64,000 nucleotides of DNA from Meconema thalassinum. Taxonomy: Eukaryota > Arthropoda > Insecta > Orthoptera > Tettigoniidae. A program made the translations under genes and the position numbers. Location: assembly GCA_946902985.2 (NCBI GenBank), contig OX336389.2, forward strand, positions 337,750,444 to 337,814,443, read 5' to 3'. Below the pieces are notes generated by a model that had not been told where the DNA came from, made no database searches, and saw only the letters and a list, made by a program, of their open reading frames with translations. Shown here piece by piece: positions 1 to 11,690 of the stretch (position 1 is its first letter; every line of letters starts with the position of its first letter).

Positions 1-434
1 ATACAGGAGTAATTATAAATTATATGTTTATTAAAAGCAATGTAATTTCTCTCATTAGATATCGCATGTTACAAATGCTAAGTGTTCAGATTTTACCTTA
101 CTTGTATTGTATCTTGTAGCAAGTTGTGATGCGAGTGCAAACGTTTCTTATGAATCTCCAACTCCAAACTACTGTTGTATTTATTTTAAACGGTGCTGTT
201 TTGGTTCAGAAAGCTAACGCGTGAACAATCATACAGGAAATCTGTATTTCCCCGCAAAAGGCGGAGAGATACATTTTTGTAGTGATTGTTAGTCTGATTT
301 CTTCACTGAATAAAATAGCATTTTGTTTGTGTCCAGTACAATTTTTCCGAGTTTGCCGCTCTAAATATATTCACTATGTTTATGAATTAATAATTTCGAG
401 TCGTACACACATGCTACTGTATGCTGTGCTATAG
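1..434. other. Non-coding, presumed host intron
   Basis: No reading frame, repeat or RNA gene is recognised here. The stretch ends in an AG acceptor (433-434) that precedes the host dehydrogenase exon, so it is most likely the 3' part of an intron of that gene. Confidence 0.5.
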
Positions 435-544
435 GTGTTACCGTCAACAGCCTGCACCCTGGAGCAGTGTGGACAGAGGTGTGGAGAAAATTGCCAGAGT
501 ATCAGCTACGAATTCTTCGTGCTTTTGCTGGTGTTTACTTCAAG
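435..544 (+). CDS. Exon of retinol-dehydrogenase-like SDR gene
   Basis: This internal exon of a host short-chain dehydrogenase/reductase resembles the RDH11-14 group, membrane-associated NADP(H)-dependent retinal/retinol oxidoreductases. It is preceded by AG at 433-434 and followed by the donor gtaagt at 545. After two bases that complete a split Gly codon it reads VTVNSLHPGAVWTEVWRKLP and onward for 36 residues. The VNSLHPGxVxTE block is the conserved segment after the active site (the SDR PG motif, cofactor side). The catalytic YxxxK region would be in an upstream exon outside the window. The exon ends in phase 0, matching the start of the exon at 29188. It is the only cellular gene recognised. 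The substrate and exact paralogue cannot be told from two exons. Confidence 0.85.
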
Positions 545-724
545 GTAAGTGATGCACTATCACGTATTATATGGACACAAGTAGTATAAGCAATATTGAT
601 CTCATCTGGCCAGCAATGCAATTTTCAACCAAATTATAACATGTGATATGTGCGCTCTCTAAACGCAAGTGTCTCAAGATATGTATTTATTAATTAATCA
701 ACTAATTTATTTATTGTCATAAAA

Positions 725-1075
725 TCACCAGCCACGGTGACCGAAAGTGCTAACGGGCTAGTTACTGCCTCTCTAGTATCAGTAGTTCGTGCGTTGGAAT
801 CCCACCTCGGCCGTCCTGAAAATGATTTTCGTGGTTTTCCATTTTCACCACCAGGCAAATGCCGGGACGGTTTCATTCAACTGGTCCACGGCTGAATACA
901 TTCCGAAATTCCTTTCCTGGCCCTTCCTTAATTAAACCCAAGTTAGCGGTCGCCTGGGCGATCGGCCTATCACCATCCCCAGTTGTATCTGTGGAGAAGG
1001 TGTGTTCATCTCCCAGACACCGTCCTTGTGAAGGTATAGGAATGATCCCTCGCAGAAACCTTATGTGTATTTTCT
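725..1075 (+). repeat. SINE-like repeat, diverged
   Basis: The segment has a degenerate B-box-like stretch (gcgttggaatccc near 793). A body follows with 'ggttttcca...ccaggcaaatgccgggacggt' and 'ccacggctgaatacattcc', recognisably the same body as the SINEs at 31005 and 32925. No target duplication was identified. The short open frames inside it are not genes. Confidence 0.55.
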
Positions 1076-1149
1076 CTTGTTTCAGTAATTTTTAAATAAT
1101 TTAAGAGTTACTCCCCCATTTCAATACTTGAGGTTATGATATCGAGTCA

Positions 1150-2419
1150 AATGCTTTAGCAAGAGTTTTCCTACGTGGTCCGACACTATAATACAAATAT
1201 CAGCCACAGGCAGCAAGAGGTTCCCTACGCGATCCAATACTATTGTATAAATATCAGCCACAGACAGCAAGAGGTTCCCTACGCGGTCCAATACTATTGT
1301 ATAAATATCAGCCACAGGCAGCAAGAGGTTCACTACGCGGTCCAATACTATTGTATAAATATCAGCCACTGGCAGCAAGAGGTTCCCTACGTGGTCCGAT
1401 ACAATTGTATAAATATCAGCCACAGGCAGCAAGAGGTTCCCTACGCGATCCGATACAATTGTATTAATATCAGCCACAGGCGATAAGAGGTTCCCTACGC
1501 GGTCCGATACAATTGTAATAAAATCAGCCACAGGCAGCAAGAGGTTCCCTACGCGGCCCGATACAATTGTAATAATATCAGCCACAGGCAGCAAGTGGTT
1601 CCCTACGCTGTCCGATAAAATTGTAATTATATCAGCCACAGGCAGCAAGAGGTTCCCTACGCGGTCCGATACAATTTTATAAATACCAGCCACAGGCAGC
1701 AAGAGGTTCCCTACGCGGTCCAATACTATTGGATAAATATCAGCCACGGGCAGCAAGAGGTTCCCTACGCGGTCCAATGCAATTGTAATAATATCAGCCA
1801 CAGGCAGCAAGAGGTTCCCTACGCGGTCCGATACAATTGTATAAATATCAGCCACAGGCAGCAAGAGGTTCCCTACGTGGTCCGATACAATTGTGATAAT
1901 ATCAGCAACAGGCAGCTAGAGGTTCCCTACGTGATCCGATACAATTGTATTAATATCAGCCACAGGCAGCAAGAGGTTCCCTACGCGGTCCGATACAATT
2001 GTATAAATATCAGCCACAGGCAGCAAGAGGATCCCTACGCGGTCCGATACAATTGTATTAATATCAGCCACAGGCAGCAAGAGGTTCCCTATGCCGTCCG
2101 ATACAATTAATTGTATACATATCAGCCACAGGCAGCAAGAGGTTCCCTACGCGGTCCGATACAATTTTATTAATATGAGCCACATGCAGCAAGAAGTTCC
2201 CTACGCGGCCCAATACAATTGTAATAATATTAGCCACAGGCAGCAAGAGGTTCCCTACACGGTCCGATAGAATTGTAATAATATCAACCACAGGCAGCAA
2301 GAGGTTCCCTACGCGGTCCGATACAATTGTATAAATATCAGCCACAGGCAGCAAGAGGTTCTCTACGCAGTCCTATTCAATTGTAATAGTATCAGCCACT
2401 GGCAGCAAGAGGTCTACGC
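1150..2419. repeat. 54-bp minisatellite, left block
   Basis: About 23 tandem copies of a 54-bp unit (ggttccctacgcggtccgat, then acaattgtataaatatcagc, then cacaggcagcaaga). Because 54 is a multiple of three and the unit is free of stops in several frames, long spurious open frames appear on both strands. The variant with 'cacatgcagcaagaag' near 2180-2215 matches the dimeric type that dominates the right block at 24613-25132. The last unit carries a 3-bp deletion (ggtctacgc for ggttccctacgc) that recurs at the start of the right block, as expected if a LINE split one array. Confidence 0.95.
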
Positions 2420-2636
2420 GGTTGTTTAATCTTGTATCTTCGTACAGGTGATAGTGATAGTTTCTCCCGCACATACCTCTTGTGCTCGTAAATTTCGAAA
2501 GCCTTCGCGACACCGTCTGTATTCTTCACCTCTTACCCCAGTATCGTCCTGGTTTTAAGACGATAGCCTAAGGCGAAGGTACTGCGGTCGGGCTCTCTGT
2601 TGTTTGGCCGGCCTTCGGGCCTTTGGCCTGTTAGGA

Positions 2637-4388
2637 ATGGAGGGTGGTACCGGAAGGAGAGCGAGTGGAAATATTGGATACGTTCATGTAGTGAGAGGAA
2701 GTAACGTGGACATAGCTACGGCTAGCACCCGTAATAGTAACGAGATCAACATCAACTTTAATCAGACTAGTAGAACTGGAAATAAGCAGCTTGACAGGCA
2801 ACACCAAAAAACCGTGCGCAACCCTGCTGTACTATCTAATGGAAAAACCATCGTTAGTGGTCCGAAAGACGGAAAGGATCCACGCAGACATTCTACAAGT
2901 GGTAACCAACAACAAATGGAATCCTCTGACAGTAACGTCGCTTACTTGGTAGGTGAAATCTTCATTCCGAAGAAGAAAATGTCAGCCAACAACATCAAGA
3001 AAGTCTCAGTCCCAGTTAAAGCGAGAAACACGCAACCGAGTAAAATTAAAGTGGACGCGGTTAGCCATCCACGTGCTGAACTAAGTAAGCACACCTTAAC
3101 TGTAAATATTGAGAGACAAAGTTCAGGTGTCGGGATCTCCCATGACACCGATGAACAGCAAGGTTATACGCAAATGGAGACAGACGACAATTCCAAGGAA
3201 AGGACTTTGCAGGAGACCCCCTCACCTGCCAAGTCAACTCACAATGGTGCAACCAGTCTCACCCACATGGCAACAGGAAAAAGTCCTGAAAGTCATAAGA
3301 GGTATAAAACCGTAGACCCAGAAGGATTCATAACAGAACACAACAGGAACATCCCATCTGTCTCATTGCAGAACATAGAAAAACGTCACAGCCAGACGAC
3401 AGTATCCAATAGATACAGTTCGTTAGAGTCATTGATCCAAGGAGCAAGTAATTCGCAACACTAGCATCAGCAAGTAAAGTCTAAAAGAGTAAAGCCCCCA
3501 CCAATAATTATTAAAGGCGATAAAACTCCGTATAACGAACGCAGGGTCTTCCTGAAAAGCATAATTAAAGGATCAATGACTGCTAAGCAAACAAACAGGG
3601 GTACTATCAAGTACCAACTTGATAACCTAACGGATTTTACAGCAGTACGTGACGCACTTCATGATATTAAGGTTGAGTATTTTACTTACTCGACAGGTCT
3701 CCAAATTGTAGTAAGAAATTTGGAAAATAACACTCCAGAGGCTGAAATACAAGAAGAACTTATGGCAGAGGGATTCCCGGTTAAGTTTGTGACGCAAATG
3801 GCAAAAAAAAAAACTATAGGATTACCAACACTGAGATGGACGGCGTAGTAGAAAACACCACTGCAGGTGAAAACGTCCAGTACGTTAAGAAGAAAATCCC
3901 GCTATATATAGTCACCCTAACAAACAATGAGACCGCTAAGAAGATATATAGGAAGACCACACTTCTGGACATGCAAATTGAAGTTGAGGCCTACAGGAGG
4001 TTCAATGGACCGGTACAATGCAAGCGATGCCAAAGACCGGGACACACTAGGACGCACTGCAATCTAGCGCCTAGATGTGTCAAATGCACAGGGACCCATA
4101 GTACACCGGAATGTTCAATATAAACCAGACCAGATTTTTTATGTTGCAACTGCGGGCAAAACCACACGGCTAACTTCCGTGGGTGTAAAGCACTGCTACC
4201 TCACAACCAAATGAATCAGGCCATAAATGACAAACGTACTGAAGCAATAGGATATACTCCCATACAATCGGACTCATCAAGAACACTACCCCTGAAGAGC
4301 CTAATAATACAAATTGGCAGCCACATGCTAGCACTAACATCGCTAGCAACAGTAGTAGTACTGGTGAGGTAAATGGAAGAAGTATCTC

Positions 4389-4464
<76 letters not shown>

Positions 4465-4668
4465 GATGAAAACAGTAGTACACTGCAACAGCAATCGTCA
4501 AGTAGACCTGCGTCTGCAGCCAATCAAAACTATGTAAAACTGCCACCAACTAGACAGGAAGCAATCAATATGTTAATGAAAAACACGCCGGCCGAGAGGT
4601 ACACAATATTAATGGCAAACATAACAAATAATGGCATATTGGACAAGATCCAAAAAAGATTTGCTTGA
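2637..4668 (+). pseudogene. LINE ORF1 (Gag-like, zinc knuckles), broken
   Basis: The nucleic-acid-binding Gag-like protein of the Jockey LINE. The first ATG in frame is at 2637. The frame runs through a TAG at 3462-3464 and continues unchanged to about 3800, where a run of 11 A's coincides with a frameshift. A second frame (about 3836-4123) holds the classic knuckle CKRCQRPGHTRTHC followed by CVKC...C. A TAA at 4121 interrupts it before a third knuckle-like segment (CCNCGQNHTANFRGC). A PRE_C2HC-like region (residues about 280-390) precedes the knuckles, the usual Jockey order. Beyond an (AAT)n tract the C-terminal tail ends at TGA 4666-4668, just before the Maverick. There are at least two nonsense changes and at least one frameshift. 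Confidence 0.85.
4388..4463 (+). repeat. (AAT)n microsatellite inside LINE ORF1
   Basis: About 25 uninterrupted AAT/ATA triplets. On the reverse strand they make artificial poly-Leu and poly-Ile open frames, which are not genes. In the LINE's own frame the tract would read as poly-Asn. Confidence 0.97.
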
Positions 4669-4673
4669 TCTTT

Positions 4674-5366
4674 AGTAGTGGTTTTGTACGGGTTCAAATG
4701 CCTCCACCTCCACACCCTCCACACAAGATGGCGGCAGCCCGATAACTCCCGAACCCGTGGTCGGATTTTGACGAATGAGGTGTCATTGAACTCGGGCTGA
4801 CACCCCCTTTCCAGTGGACAACATATTTCCCCCCATAATAAAACCTACCCTACTAGGGGGTGAAATTGAATTTTTAGAGAATCTCTCTTTCCAATTGCAA
4901 CATGTGAGAGTTTGAATGCCGATATGGAATGTAACGTTGTTCTGCAAACCAATAATCAAAGAGGGGCATGTTAGGCCTTGAGGTGAGAGCCCCTGTTATT
5001 GTTGACGAGCCCCCTGCTGTCGGGCCCCTGTTGATGGGTTATTGTTGACAGGTCCTTGTGGACGATTCCTTGTGGACAAGTCCTTGTGGACAGGTCATTG
5101 TTGACAGGTCATTGTTGACAGGTCATTGTTGACGAGTCCTTGTGGACGAGTCCTTGTGGACAAGTCCTTGTGGACGAGTCCATGTCCCTTTGGACTGATC
5201 CCTTTGGACGGGTCCCTTTGGCCTGGTTCCTACGGACTAGCCCATGAATTTATTTAAATTATGCCAAAGGGCCTAACTACATTTTGTGTGTGTTGAATTG
5301 ACGTTGTTCACCACTACTATAATGGGATAACGATATGAAAGGAAAGTGACGAAATACATGTGAACA
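4674..5366 (+). repeat. Maverick left terminal inverted repeat
   Basis: About 693 bp, matching the reverse complement of 20599-21279 with few substitutions and some small indels. The inner boundary is where homology stops after '...gaaatacatgtgaaca'. It contains a block of 15-bp subrepeats at 5052-5240. Confidence 0.95.
5052..5240 (+). repeat. 15-bp subrepeats in the left TIR
   Basis: Tandem degenerate copies of a 15-mer of the type ccttgtggacgagt / cattgttgacaggt / ccctttggacgggt. The mirror block lies at about 20721-20925 in the right TIR. Copy number differs slightly between the ends, accounting for part of the 693 versus 681 bp difference. Confidence 0.85.
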
Positions 5367-5510
5367 TACAAGGGATCTAACTTGGTGGATGGATGTGTTC
5401 TAACGAGTCATTTGTAGTTGAAAGGGAGTAATACAAGTTCTTAAGATGTTAAAACTGAGAAGATGGCACGTGCAGTAAGACGTCTTGTTACTTCCTGTGT
5501 CATATTACAG

Positions 5511-5790
5511 ACATGACAGAGAGCGCGCAGATTTGTTGCTATGACTAACACTGCAGTAATTTGAAACCGCAAGTGTTCATTAAGACAATGGATGATGATC
5601 ATGCAAAGTTAGCAGTTATTGGATATTACACAGGTGTTCCTTCCGGTGTCATGTTGCTGACATACCAGGGAGCGCACACTGCTGTTGCTATGACTGACGC
5701 TGCAGTAATTTGAAACCCCATATGTTGATTAAGACAATGGGTGATGATCATGCAAAGTCAGCAGTCATTGAATACCACACAGGTGTTCCT
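5511..5790 (+). repeat. Diverged tandem duplication in Maverick left arm
   Basis: Two diverged copies of a segment containing 'gttgctatgact', 'ctgcagtaatttgaaacc' and 'gatgatcatgcaaagt' lie in a row. They are just inside the left TIR and upstream of the polymerase promoter. No protein is encoded. Function unknown; possibly regulatory or replication-related. Confidence 0.75.
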
Positions 5791-5871
5791 AGTGTACTTT
5801 GGACTCTCAACTGTATTGGCAAAGGAATTGCAATGATCTGCAAAAAACTGCTGACATGAGCGATGAGAGTT

Positions 5872-5910
5872 TATATAAGAGGGGTGTCATATATCTCCCT
5901 ACTGTCAGTC
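5872..5910 (+). promoter_or_regulatory. Core promoter (TATA + arthropod Inr) for the polymerase transcript
   Basis: TATATAAG at 5872-5879 is followed by the initiator TCAGTC at 5905-5910. If the A at 5907 is +1, the TATAA core sits at -33 to -29, close to the canonical spacing. The transcript would run into two small non-coding exons and then the polymerase frame. No clear downstream promoter element is seen. Confidence 0.7.
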
Positions 5911-6074
5911 TTTATTACTCGCTTTGAGTGAACAGTGCTCTATTACTGCTCAAGAGTTGTAAAAAAAGCTGTTTTGGTAGAAAATCATTAAATTATTTTG
6001 CAAGGTAAGTACTTATTATTAATGGATTGTAGTCTTTTATTACTAATTGATGTTGAAGTTATTGATTGGAATGT

Positions 6075-6105
<31 letters not shown>

Positions 6106-6953
6106 TGTTTACAGATAATTGGATACCTGTAGGTTACCAGATTCCTACAATCTGTTCATTCAGTGACAGCAGTTGTTAAATTATAAAAAGGTAAGTGCCC
6201 CCTCTAATAACTTTTAAACAGTTAGAGTGATATTTTCCAATGTTCACCACTACATGTCAGTGAAAATGGTATATTTGGCTGTCAAAAGTTAGAACTACTT
6301 GACCATGATGTGTAAAGCTAATTTTGTAGGTTAGATTTTGATTACCGCTCTATTAAGTCTGAATGTTCATTGCTAGGTGTCAGTGTCAGAGGGAATATTT
6401 AAAGACTTAACCTCAGTTCACCTAACATAACCTAACTTTACCTAACTTAACCTTATCATGTGACATGTTTTACAAGTTTAAACTTGTTTTAAGACTGGCT
6501 ATGACGTCACACTTAACACACTTAACTGGCGATCGCTGGTTTCTATCACGTGACATGTTCTACAAGTTTAGACTTGTTATAAGACTGGCTATGACGTCAC
6601 ACTTAGCTCACTTAACTAGCGATCGCTGGTTTCTATCACGTGACATGTTCTACAAGTTTAGACTTGTTTTAAGACTGGCTATGACGCCACACTTAGCTCA
6701 CTTAACTGGCGACCGCTGGTTTCTACCACTCTATCAAGTTCTAATGTTCACTGCTAGGTGTCAGTGACTGTGGTATATAGTAACCCCCAGTTAGAACTAC
6801 ATAAAGTTAGACTTGCTAGGAGTTCACAGATGATTAATTTAAATACCCTGCTATAACCATTGACTGGAATATAATTAAACTATTTACATCGTACTTTTTG
6901 TTTTATCTTTTATTAACATTGATGATTTCTTTCTTTTATAGGTAATTTCGAAA
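5907..6953 (+). other. Spliced 5' leader of the Maverick polymerase mRNA
   Basis: Predicted exon 1 spans 5907-6004, ending gcaag|gtaagt. Exon 2 spans 6115-6190, with acceptor tttacag and donor gtaagt. Exon 3 starts at 6942 after tttatag and contains the polymerase ATG at 6963. The second intron (6191-6941) contains the 90-bp palindromic repeats. Splice sites are inferred by eye from good consensus matches and need RNA support. Confidence 0.6.
6455..6724 (+). repeat. Three 90-bp tandem repeats made of palindromes
   Basis: Three units begin at 6455, 6545 and 6635. Each contains, in the same order, tcacgtga, acaagtttaaacttgt (or tagactt), tgacgtca and gcgatcgc, four separate near-perfect palindromes. 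The period is exactly 90 bp, so an artificial 100-codon frame crosses them. They lie in the leader intron of the polymerase transcript. A degenerate cctaa-rich stretch (6418-6452) precedes them, and related single copies of 'aatgttcactgctaggtgtcagtg' flank both sides (near 6370 and 6742). Confidence 0.9.
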
Positions 6954-6962
6954 GTGATCATA

Positions 6963-9900
6963 ATGTTCAAGTGTGGTGACTGTAAGAAACAGTTCTCAAG
7001 ACCTGACAACCTTCAACGTCATGCAAGTACAAAACATAATCAGAAAATGTTTGTGTGCAGTCATTGTGCTACAACATTTAACAGACAAGATAGTCTTACA
7101 CGACATGTAAATTTAATGCATGTCAGTTCAGCACTATTTTCATGTTCAGTTTGCGAACTTGGTTTTTCTGCTGTAAAGCGATATCAATTCCACATGGTTG
7201 AAGTGCATGGAGAACAACAGGAATTGAAATCTGTAAAACCATCAACTAGCACGGAACCTTTAAATGAATGTGATGCTCAAAAGCGTAAACGTTCTCAAGA
7301 TTGTGAAAATAGTTGTGCAACAAAAAGAAAAAAGAATGGTGAACCTTCAATAACACATTGTGATGTATGTAATATTGATATACCTTCTTCAATCATTCAT
7401 GGACATTTACGCAGTATTCAACATAAAAATAACGCTTGCCATGAAAGAAATTCTGGAAATATTCAACAAATTGGTAGTGCATTTAAAAGTCGAATTGCTA
7501 GTTATAGACTTTATAGTAAAGAAAAAACTCAAAGTATTGAATCATTTTTAAAAAATGTTCAACCTACTGTGTTTGGCTTAGTAGAAAATGTTTTATTAGA
7601 GCATAAAACATTTAAAATGAATTTTGAACTTTTTGGCCTCTATGTAAAAACTGGGAGCGAAGGTGAAATTACGGATATCAAATCTTTTAATACAAAAAAC
7701 GTAATTGTTAGTGAATCAACTAATATTAGTGATATATATCAAAATATTTCAAGTACCATCATTGTGAAGAGTGAAGAGTTCCAGGAAAGAGAGTCGGGCT
7801 GGGCGTTGGTTGAAGTACTTTATTTAGAAACCAACATGAATAAATACAACCCCCTTCGAGCATCATCATACGTTGATTTGCCAGGATGGATCAAACGTAA
7901 GCACGCTTGTGTAAACGTTATGAATAATGATGACGCATGCTTTGCATGGGCTGTAACCTCAGCTCTCCATCCAGCAGTGAGGGACACGATGAGAACATCA
8001 TCATATCCTCACTATTCCTCAGTGTTAGATTTAAAAGAAATGGAATTTCCTATGGCGATAAAAGACATTCAACGTTTTGAAGAGCTGAACAATGTAAGTA
8101 TTAATGTTTATGGAATTGAAAATAAGAGTATAGTTGGTCCTCTATATTATACTCAGGAAAAAAAGGATGCTCATGTAAATTTACTGTACATAACTAAAGG
8201 TGAAAACGCCCACTATTGTTGGATAAAACATTTAAGTAGACTTGTCGGTAGTCAGATATCAAAAGATAATCTAAGAAGTGGTTGTGTGATGGCTGTTTGC
8301 TACATTTCCAGAAAGAGGATCAACTAACTCAACATAAAAAATGGGGGTGTAATCATGTGTGTACGGTATTACCAACTCCTAAAAATAACATTCTAAAATT
8401 TAAGGATTATGAGAAACAGCTTCGAGTACCATTTGTTATATATGCTGACTTCAAGGCTTTGCTAAAACCATTTAATACACGTTCATCAAATCCAGTCCAA
8501 CCTTTCACCAACACAACTCACATTCATGAACCTTTTAGCTTTGCATATTATATTAAATGTAGTTATGATGACTCTTTAAATAAGTTTGAGCTCTATAGAG
8601 GACCTGATGCACCTAAAGTTTTTATGGAAAGGCTTGAGAAAGATGCCATTCGTATATACTCTATTTTAAATACGATCATTCCAATGGAGCCACTAACTTT
8701 CTCAGAGCAAATGCATTTTGAAACTGAAACCAATTGTTTTATTTGTGGTGAATGTTTATAATCAGACAGGGTTCGCGATCATGACCATTTAACAGGAAAA
8801 TATCGTGGTGCGGCTCACCAAGAATGAAATTTAAATTATAGAGTAAGTAAATTCATTCCGGTCATTCTACACAATGGTAGCAAATACGATAACCACTTTA
8901 TCGTTAAAGAATTTGGAGCTTCAGATGTGAAAATTGATGTTATTGCAAATAACAAGGAACAATACATATCGTTCACAAAATACATCAAAACTAGCAATTA
9001 AAAACCATTAAACTGCGATTTTTAGATTCATTCCGCTTTATGTCGAGTAGTCTTGATAAGCTGGCTAGTAATTTAAAATCAGATCAGTTTCATGAAATTC
9101 AACGTGTCTTTCCTAAAGAAGATGATTTTAATTTGATTCGTCAAAAGGGTATATTCCCTTATGAATATATTAACTGTGTGGAACGTCTTGAGGAGTGTTG
9201 TTTACCACCGAAAAATACATTTTACAGTTCCTTAAACACAAGTCATATCAGTGATCAGGAATATTTACATGCACAACGTGTATGGGCACAGTTCCACATT
9301 CAAACTTTAGGAGAATTTTCAGACATATATTTGAAGACAGATGTGTTGTTATTAGCAGATGTTTTTGAAAATTTTCGGAATGGTTGTATGAAAACTTATG
9401 ACCTTGATCCTTGTCAGTATTTCACAGCTCCTGGGTTAAGTTTCAGTTCAATGTTGAAAAAAAAACGAAAGTAAATTTAGAATTAATGACTGATATAGAC
9501 ATGATCAATTTTATAAAATCATCAATTCGAGGTGGATTAAGTCAATGTATTGGACGGTACTCTAAAGCGAATAATAAATACATGCCTAGCTACAACCCTT
9601 GTGAAGAGTCAAAGTATATTGTCTACCTCGATGCAAATAACCAATATGGTTGGACTATGAGTCAATATCCACCACTGAAAGATTTTCGCTGGCTGACACA
9701 ACCTGAAATTGATGTCTTACATGTTGACACTCTTAATGATAACGATGATAAAGGATATATTTTAGAGGTAAATCTTGAGTACCCTAAAGAGTTACATGAT
9801 GATCATAATGATTTACCATTTTGTCCTGAGAATATGAAATCTCCATACATCACATCACGAACAAAAATGTTAATTGCTAATGTAAATGATAAATGTAAAT

Positions 9901-10793
9901 ATGTAATACATTATCAAAACTTGAAACAGTGTCTACAGCATGGATTGAAATTAACTAAAATTCATCGCGTATTGCAATTTCATCAGTCAGCATGGCTCAA
10001 ACCGTATATTGATCTAAACAATAATTTAAGAACGCAGTCAACAAACGCGTTTGAAAAAGATTTTTATAAACTCATGAATAATAGTGTTTTTGGAAAGACT
10101 ATGGAGAATGTTGATAAACGAGTTAATGTAAAGCTGATAACAAAGTGGGAGAATGATGGTAAAAGGTATGGTGCGAGCAACTTAATAAGCAAGCCTAACT
10201 TTCATAGCTGTTCAATTATTCATGAGGATTTAGTTGTAATACAAATGAATCGTCTTAAAGTAACTTACAACAAACCCATATATGTGGGTTACACCATTCT
10301 GGAATTATCAAAAACACTTATGTATGAATTTCACTATGATTATGTAAAGAAAAACTATCTTGATAATGCTAAATTACTCTACACAGACACAGATTCTTTT
10401 ATTTATGAGTTTAAAACTGATGATTTTTACGAGGATATCAAAACTGAGCTAAATAGGTTTGATACAAGTGACTACCCCGAGGATAATATTTACCATTTAC
10501 CTCTAGTAAACAAAAAGGTTCTTGGGAAATTTAAGGATGAATGTGCTGGTGTTATTATAGACACCTTTGTAGGCACAAAATCTAAATCATACAGCTATAT
10601 GACAATTGATGTTGTAGTAGTAAAAAAATTAAAAGGAGTGAAAAAGAATGTTGTTAGTAAAGAGTTAGATATAAGTGATTATAAAAACTGTATAGATAGT
10701 AACCCACCTGTATTATATAAGAAAATGTGTGTATTTAGAAGTAAAAATCATCAGCTACATACCAATTTGTTGAACAAAGTTGCTTTGAAGTAA
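6963..10793 (+). pseudogene. POLB: Maverick protein-primed DNA polymerase B, broken
   Basis: The family B polymerase replicates the element. The ATG at 6963 opens a region with three C2H2 fingers (e.g. CGDCKKQFSRPDNLQRH), a fourth finger-like segment, then the 'NNDDACFAWAVTSALHP' block characteristic of arthropod Maverick polymerases. Exo I reads VIYADFKAL, with Lys where the family has Glu. Polymerase motif A (YLDANNQYGW, ~9620), motif B (NNSVFGKTMEN, ~10080) and motif C (YTDTDS, ~10380) are all present. The frame is broken at ~8282 (frameshift), 8759 (TAA), 8824 (TGA), 8998 (TAA), ~9003 (frameshift) and ~9460 (frameshift in an A run). The polymerase is therefore dead. It is the most damaged gene of the element. 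Confidence 0.93.
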
Positions 10794-11061
10794 TGAAGAC
10801 AACAAACGATTCATTATACCCAACACATTTAATACTCTCGCTTGGGGAAACAGTCGTATTGACGACTATTACTTTACTTAAGTCTAATGATCACTATATT
10901 GTAATATTTGTAGTGTGTTTTATATTGTAATATTTTTTTGTAAAAACTGTAAGTAGAATGTATAATGTTAGGCTACAGTAGTTTAGTAAAAAAAAGATAA
11001 GTAATACATTATAGTGTAATATGTTTGCTTTTGTATATTACGAAAAAGATTTAAAAATAAT
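10794..11061. other. AT-rich 3' region of polymerase gene
   Basis: No gene. AT-rich sequence between the polymerase stop and the tandem repeats; it probably holds the 3' end of the transcript. No signal stands out. Confidence 0.5.
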
Positions 11062-11690
11062 TACTGAATGTGTGAACTAAACAAGGGGAATGTAAAAATG
11101 TAAAGTGGAAATTGTAAATATCCATGTGTGAAAAAGTGAAATGGCTATCACCATTTTAAAATTAAAAAGACATTGCAATCTGGTAAACCTCGTTTTTTAT
11201 TTCACAACAACAAAAATGTACAGAATGTGTAAACTAAACAAGGGAATGTAAAAAATGAAAAGTGGAAATTGTAAATATTCATGTGTGAAAAAATGAAATG
11301 GCTATCACCATTTTAAAAAATAAAAGATATAGTGATTTAGTGAACCTTATTTATATTTCACAAAAAAATGTACAGAATGTGTGAACTAAACAAGGGGAAT
11401 GTGAAAAATGTAAAGTGGAAATTGTAAATATTCATGTGTGAAAAAAATGAAAATGAAGAAATGACTATCACCATTTTTAGAATTAAAAGACATTGTGATC
11501 TGGTAAACCTTGTTTTTATTTCACATCAACAAAAATGTACAGAATGTTTAAACTAAACAAGGGGAATGTAAAAAAATGTGAAGTGGAAATTGTAAATATT
11601 CATGTGTGAAAAAAATGAAATGGCTATCACCATTTTTTAAAATAAAAGACATTGTGATCTTGTAAACCTTGTTTTATTTCACAATAAATA
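11062..11690. repeat. Four tandem ~155-165 bp AT-rich repeats
   Basis: Four copies start near 11062, 11219, 11371 and 11537. Each has 'gaactaaacaaggggaatg', 'gtggaaattgtaaat', 'catgtgtgaaaaa', 'atggctatcaccatttt' and 'gtaaacct...gtttttatttcac'. Every copy contains A-rich and T-rich runs, so cleavage/polyadenylation signals are plausible on either strand. The array separates the rightward polymerase gene from the 3' end of the leftward gene cluster, where transcription would converge. Confidence 0.88.

Noticed and set aside
1121..2354. Long open frames on both strands with LLLPVADIYTIV-type repeats
   Set aside because: They are products of a 54-bp minisatellite (multiple of three); frames exist on both strands at once and no start, promoter or family supports them. 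The same applies to 24512-25212.
1150..2419. CRISPR-like regular repeats
   Set aside because: Units are contiguous with no unique spacers and the genome is eukaryotic.
4170..4523. Poly-Leu / poly-Ile reverse-strand proteins
   Set aside because: Translation of an (AAT)n microsatellite inside LINE ORF1.
6418..6452. Telomeric (CCTAA)n seed
   Set aside because: The cctaa-rich stretch is degenerate, short and inside the Maverick; it is more likely incidental.
6465..6767. 100-codon repetitive frame
   Set aside because: Caused by three 90-bp tandem repeats in a predicted leader intron; no coding features.
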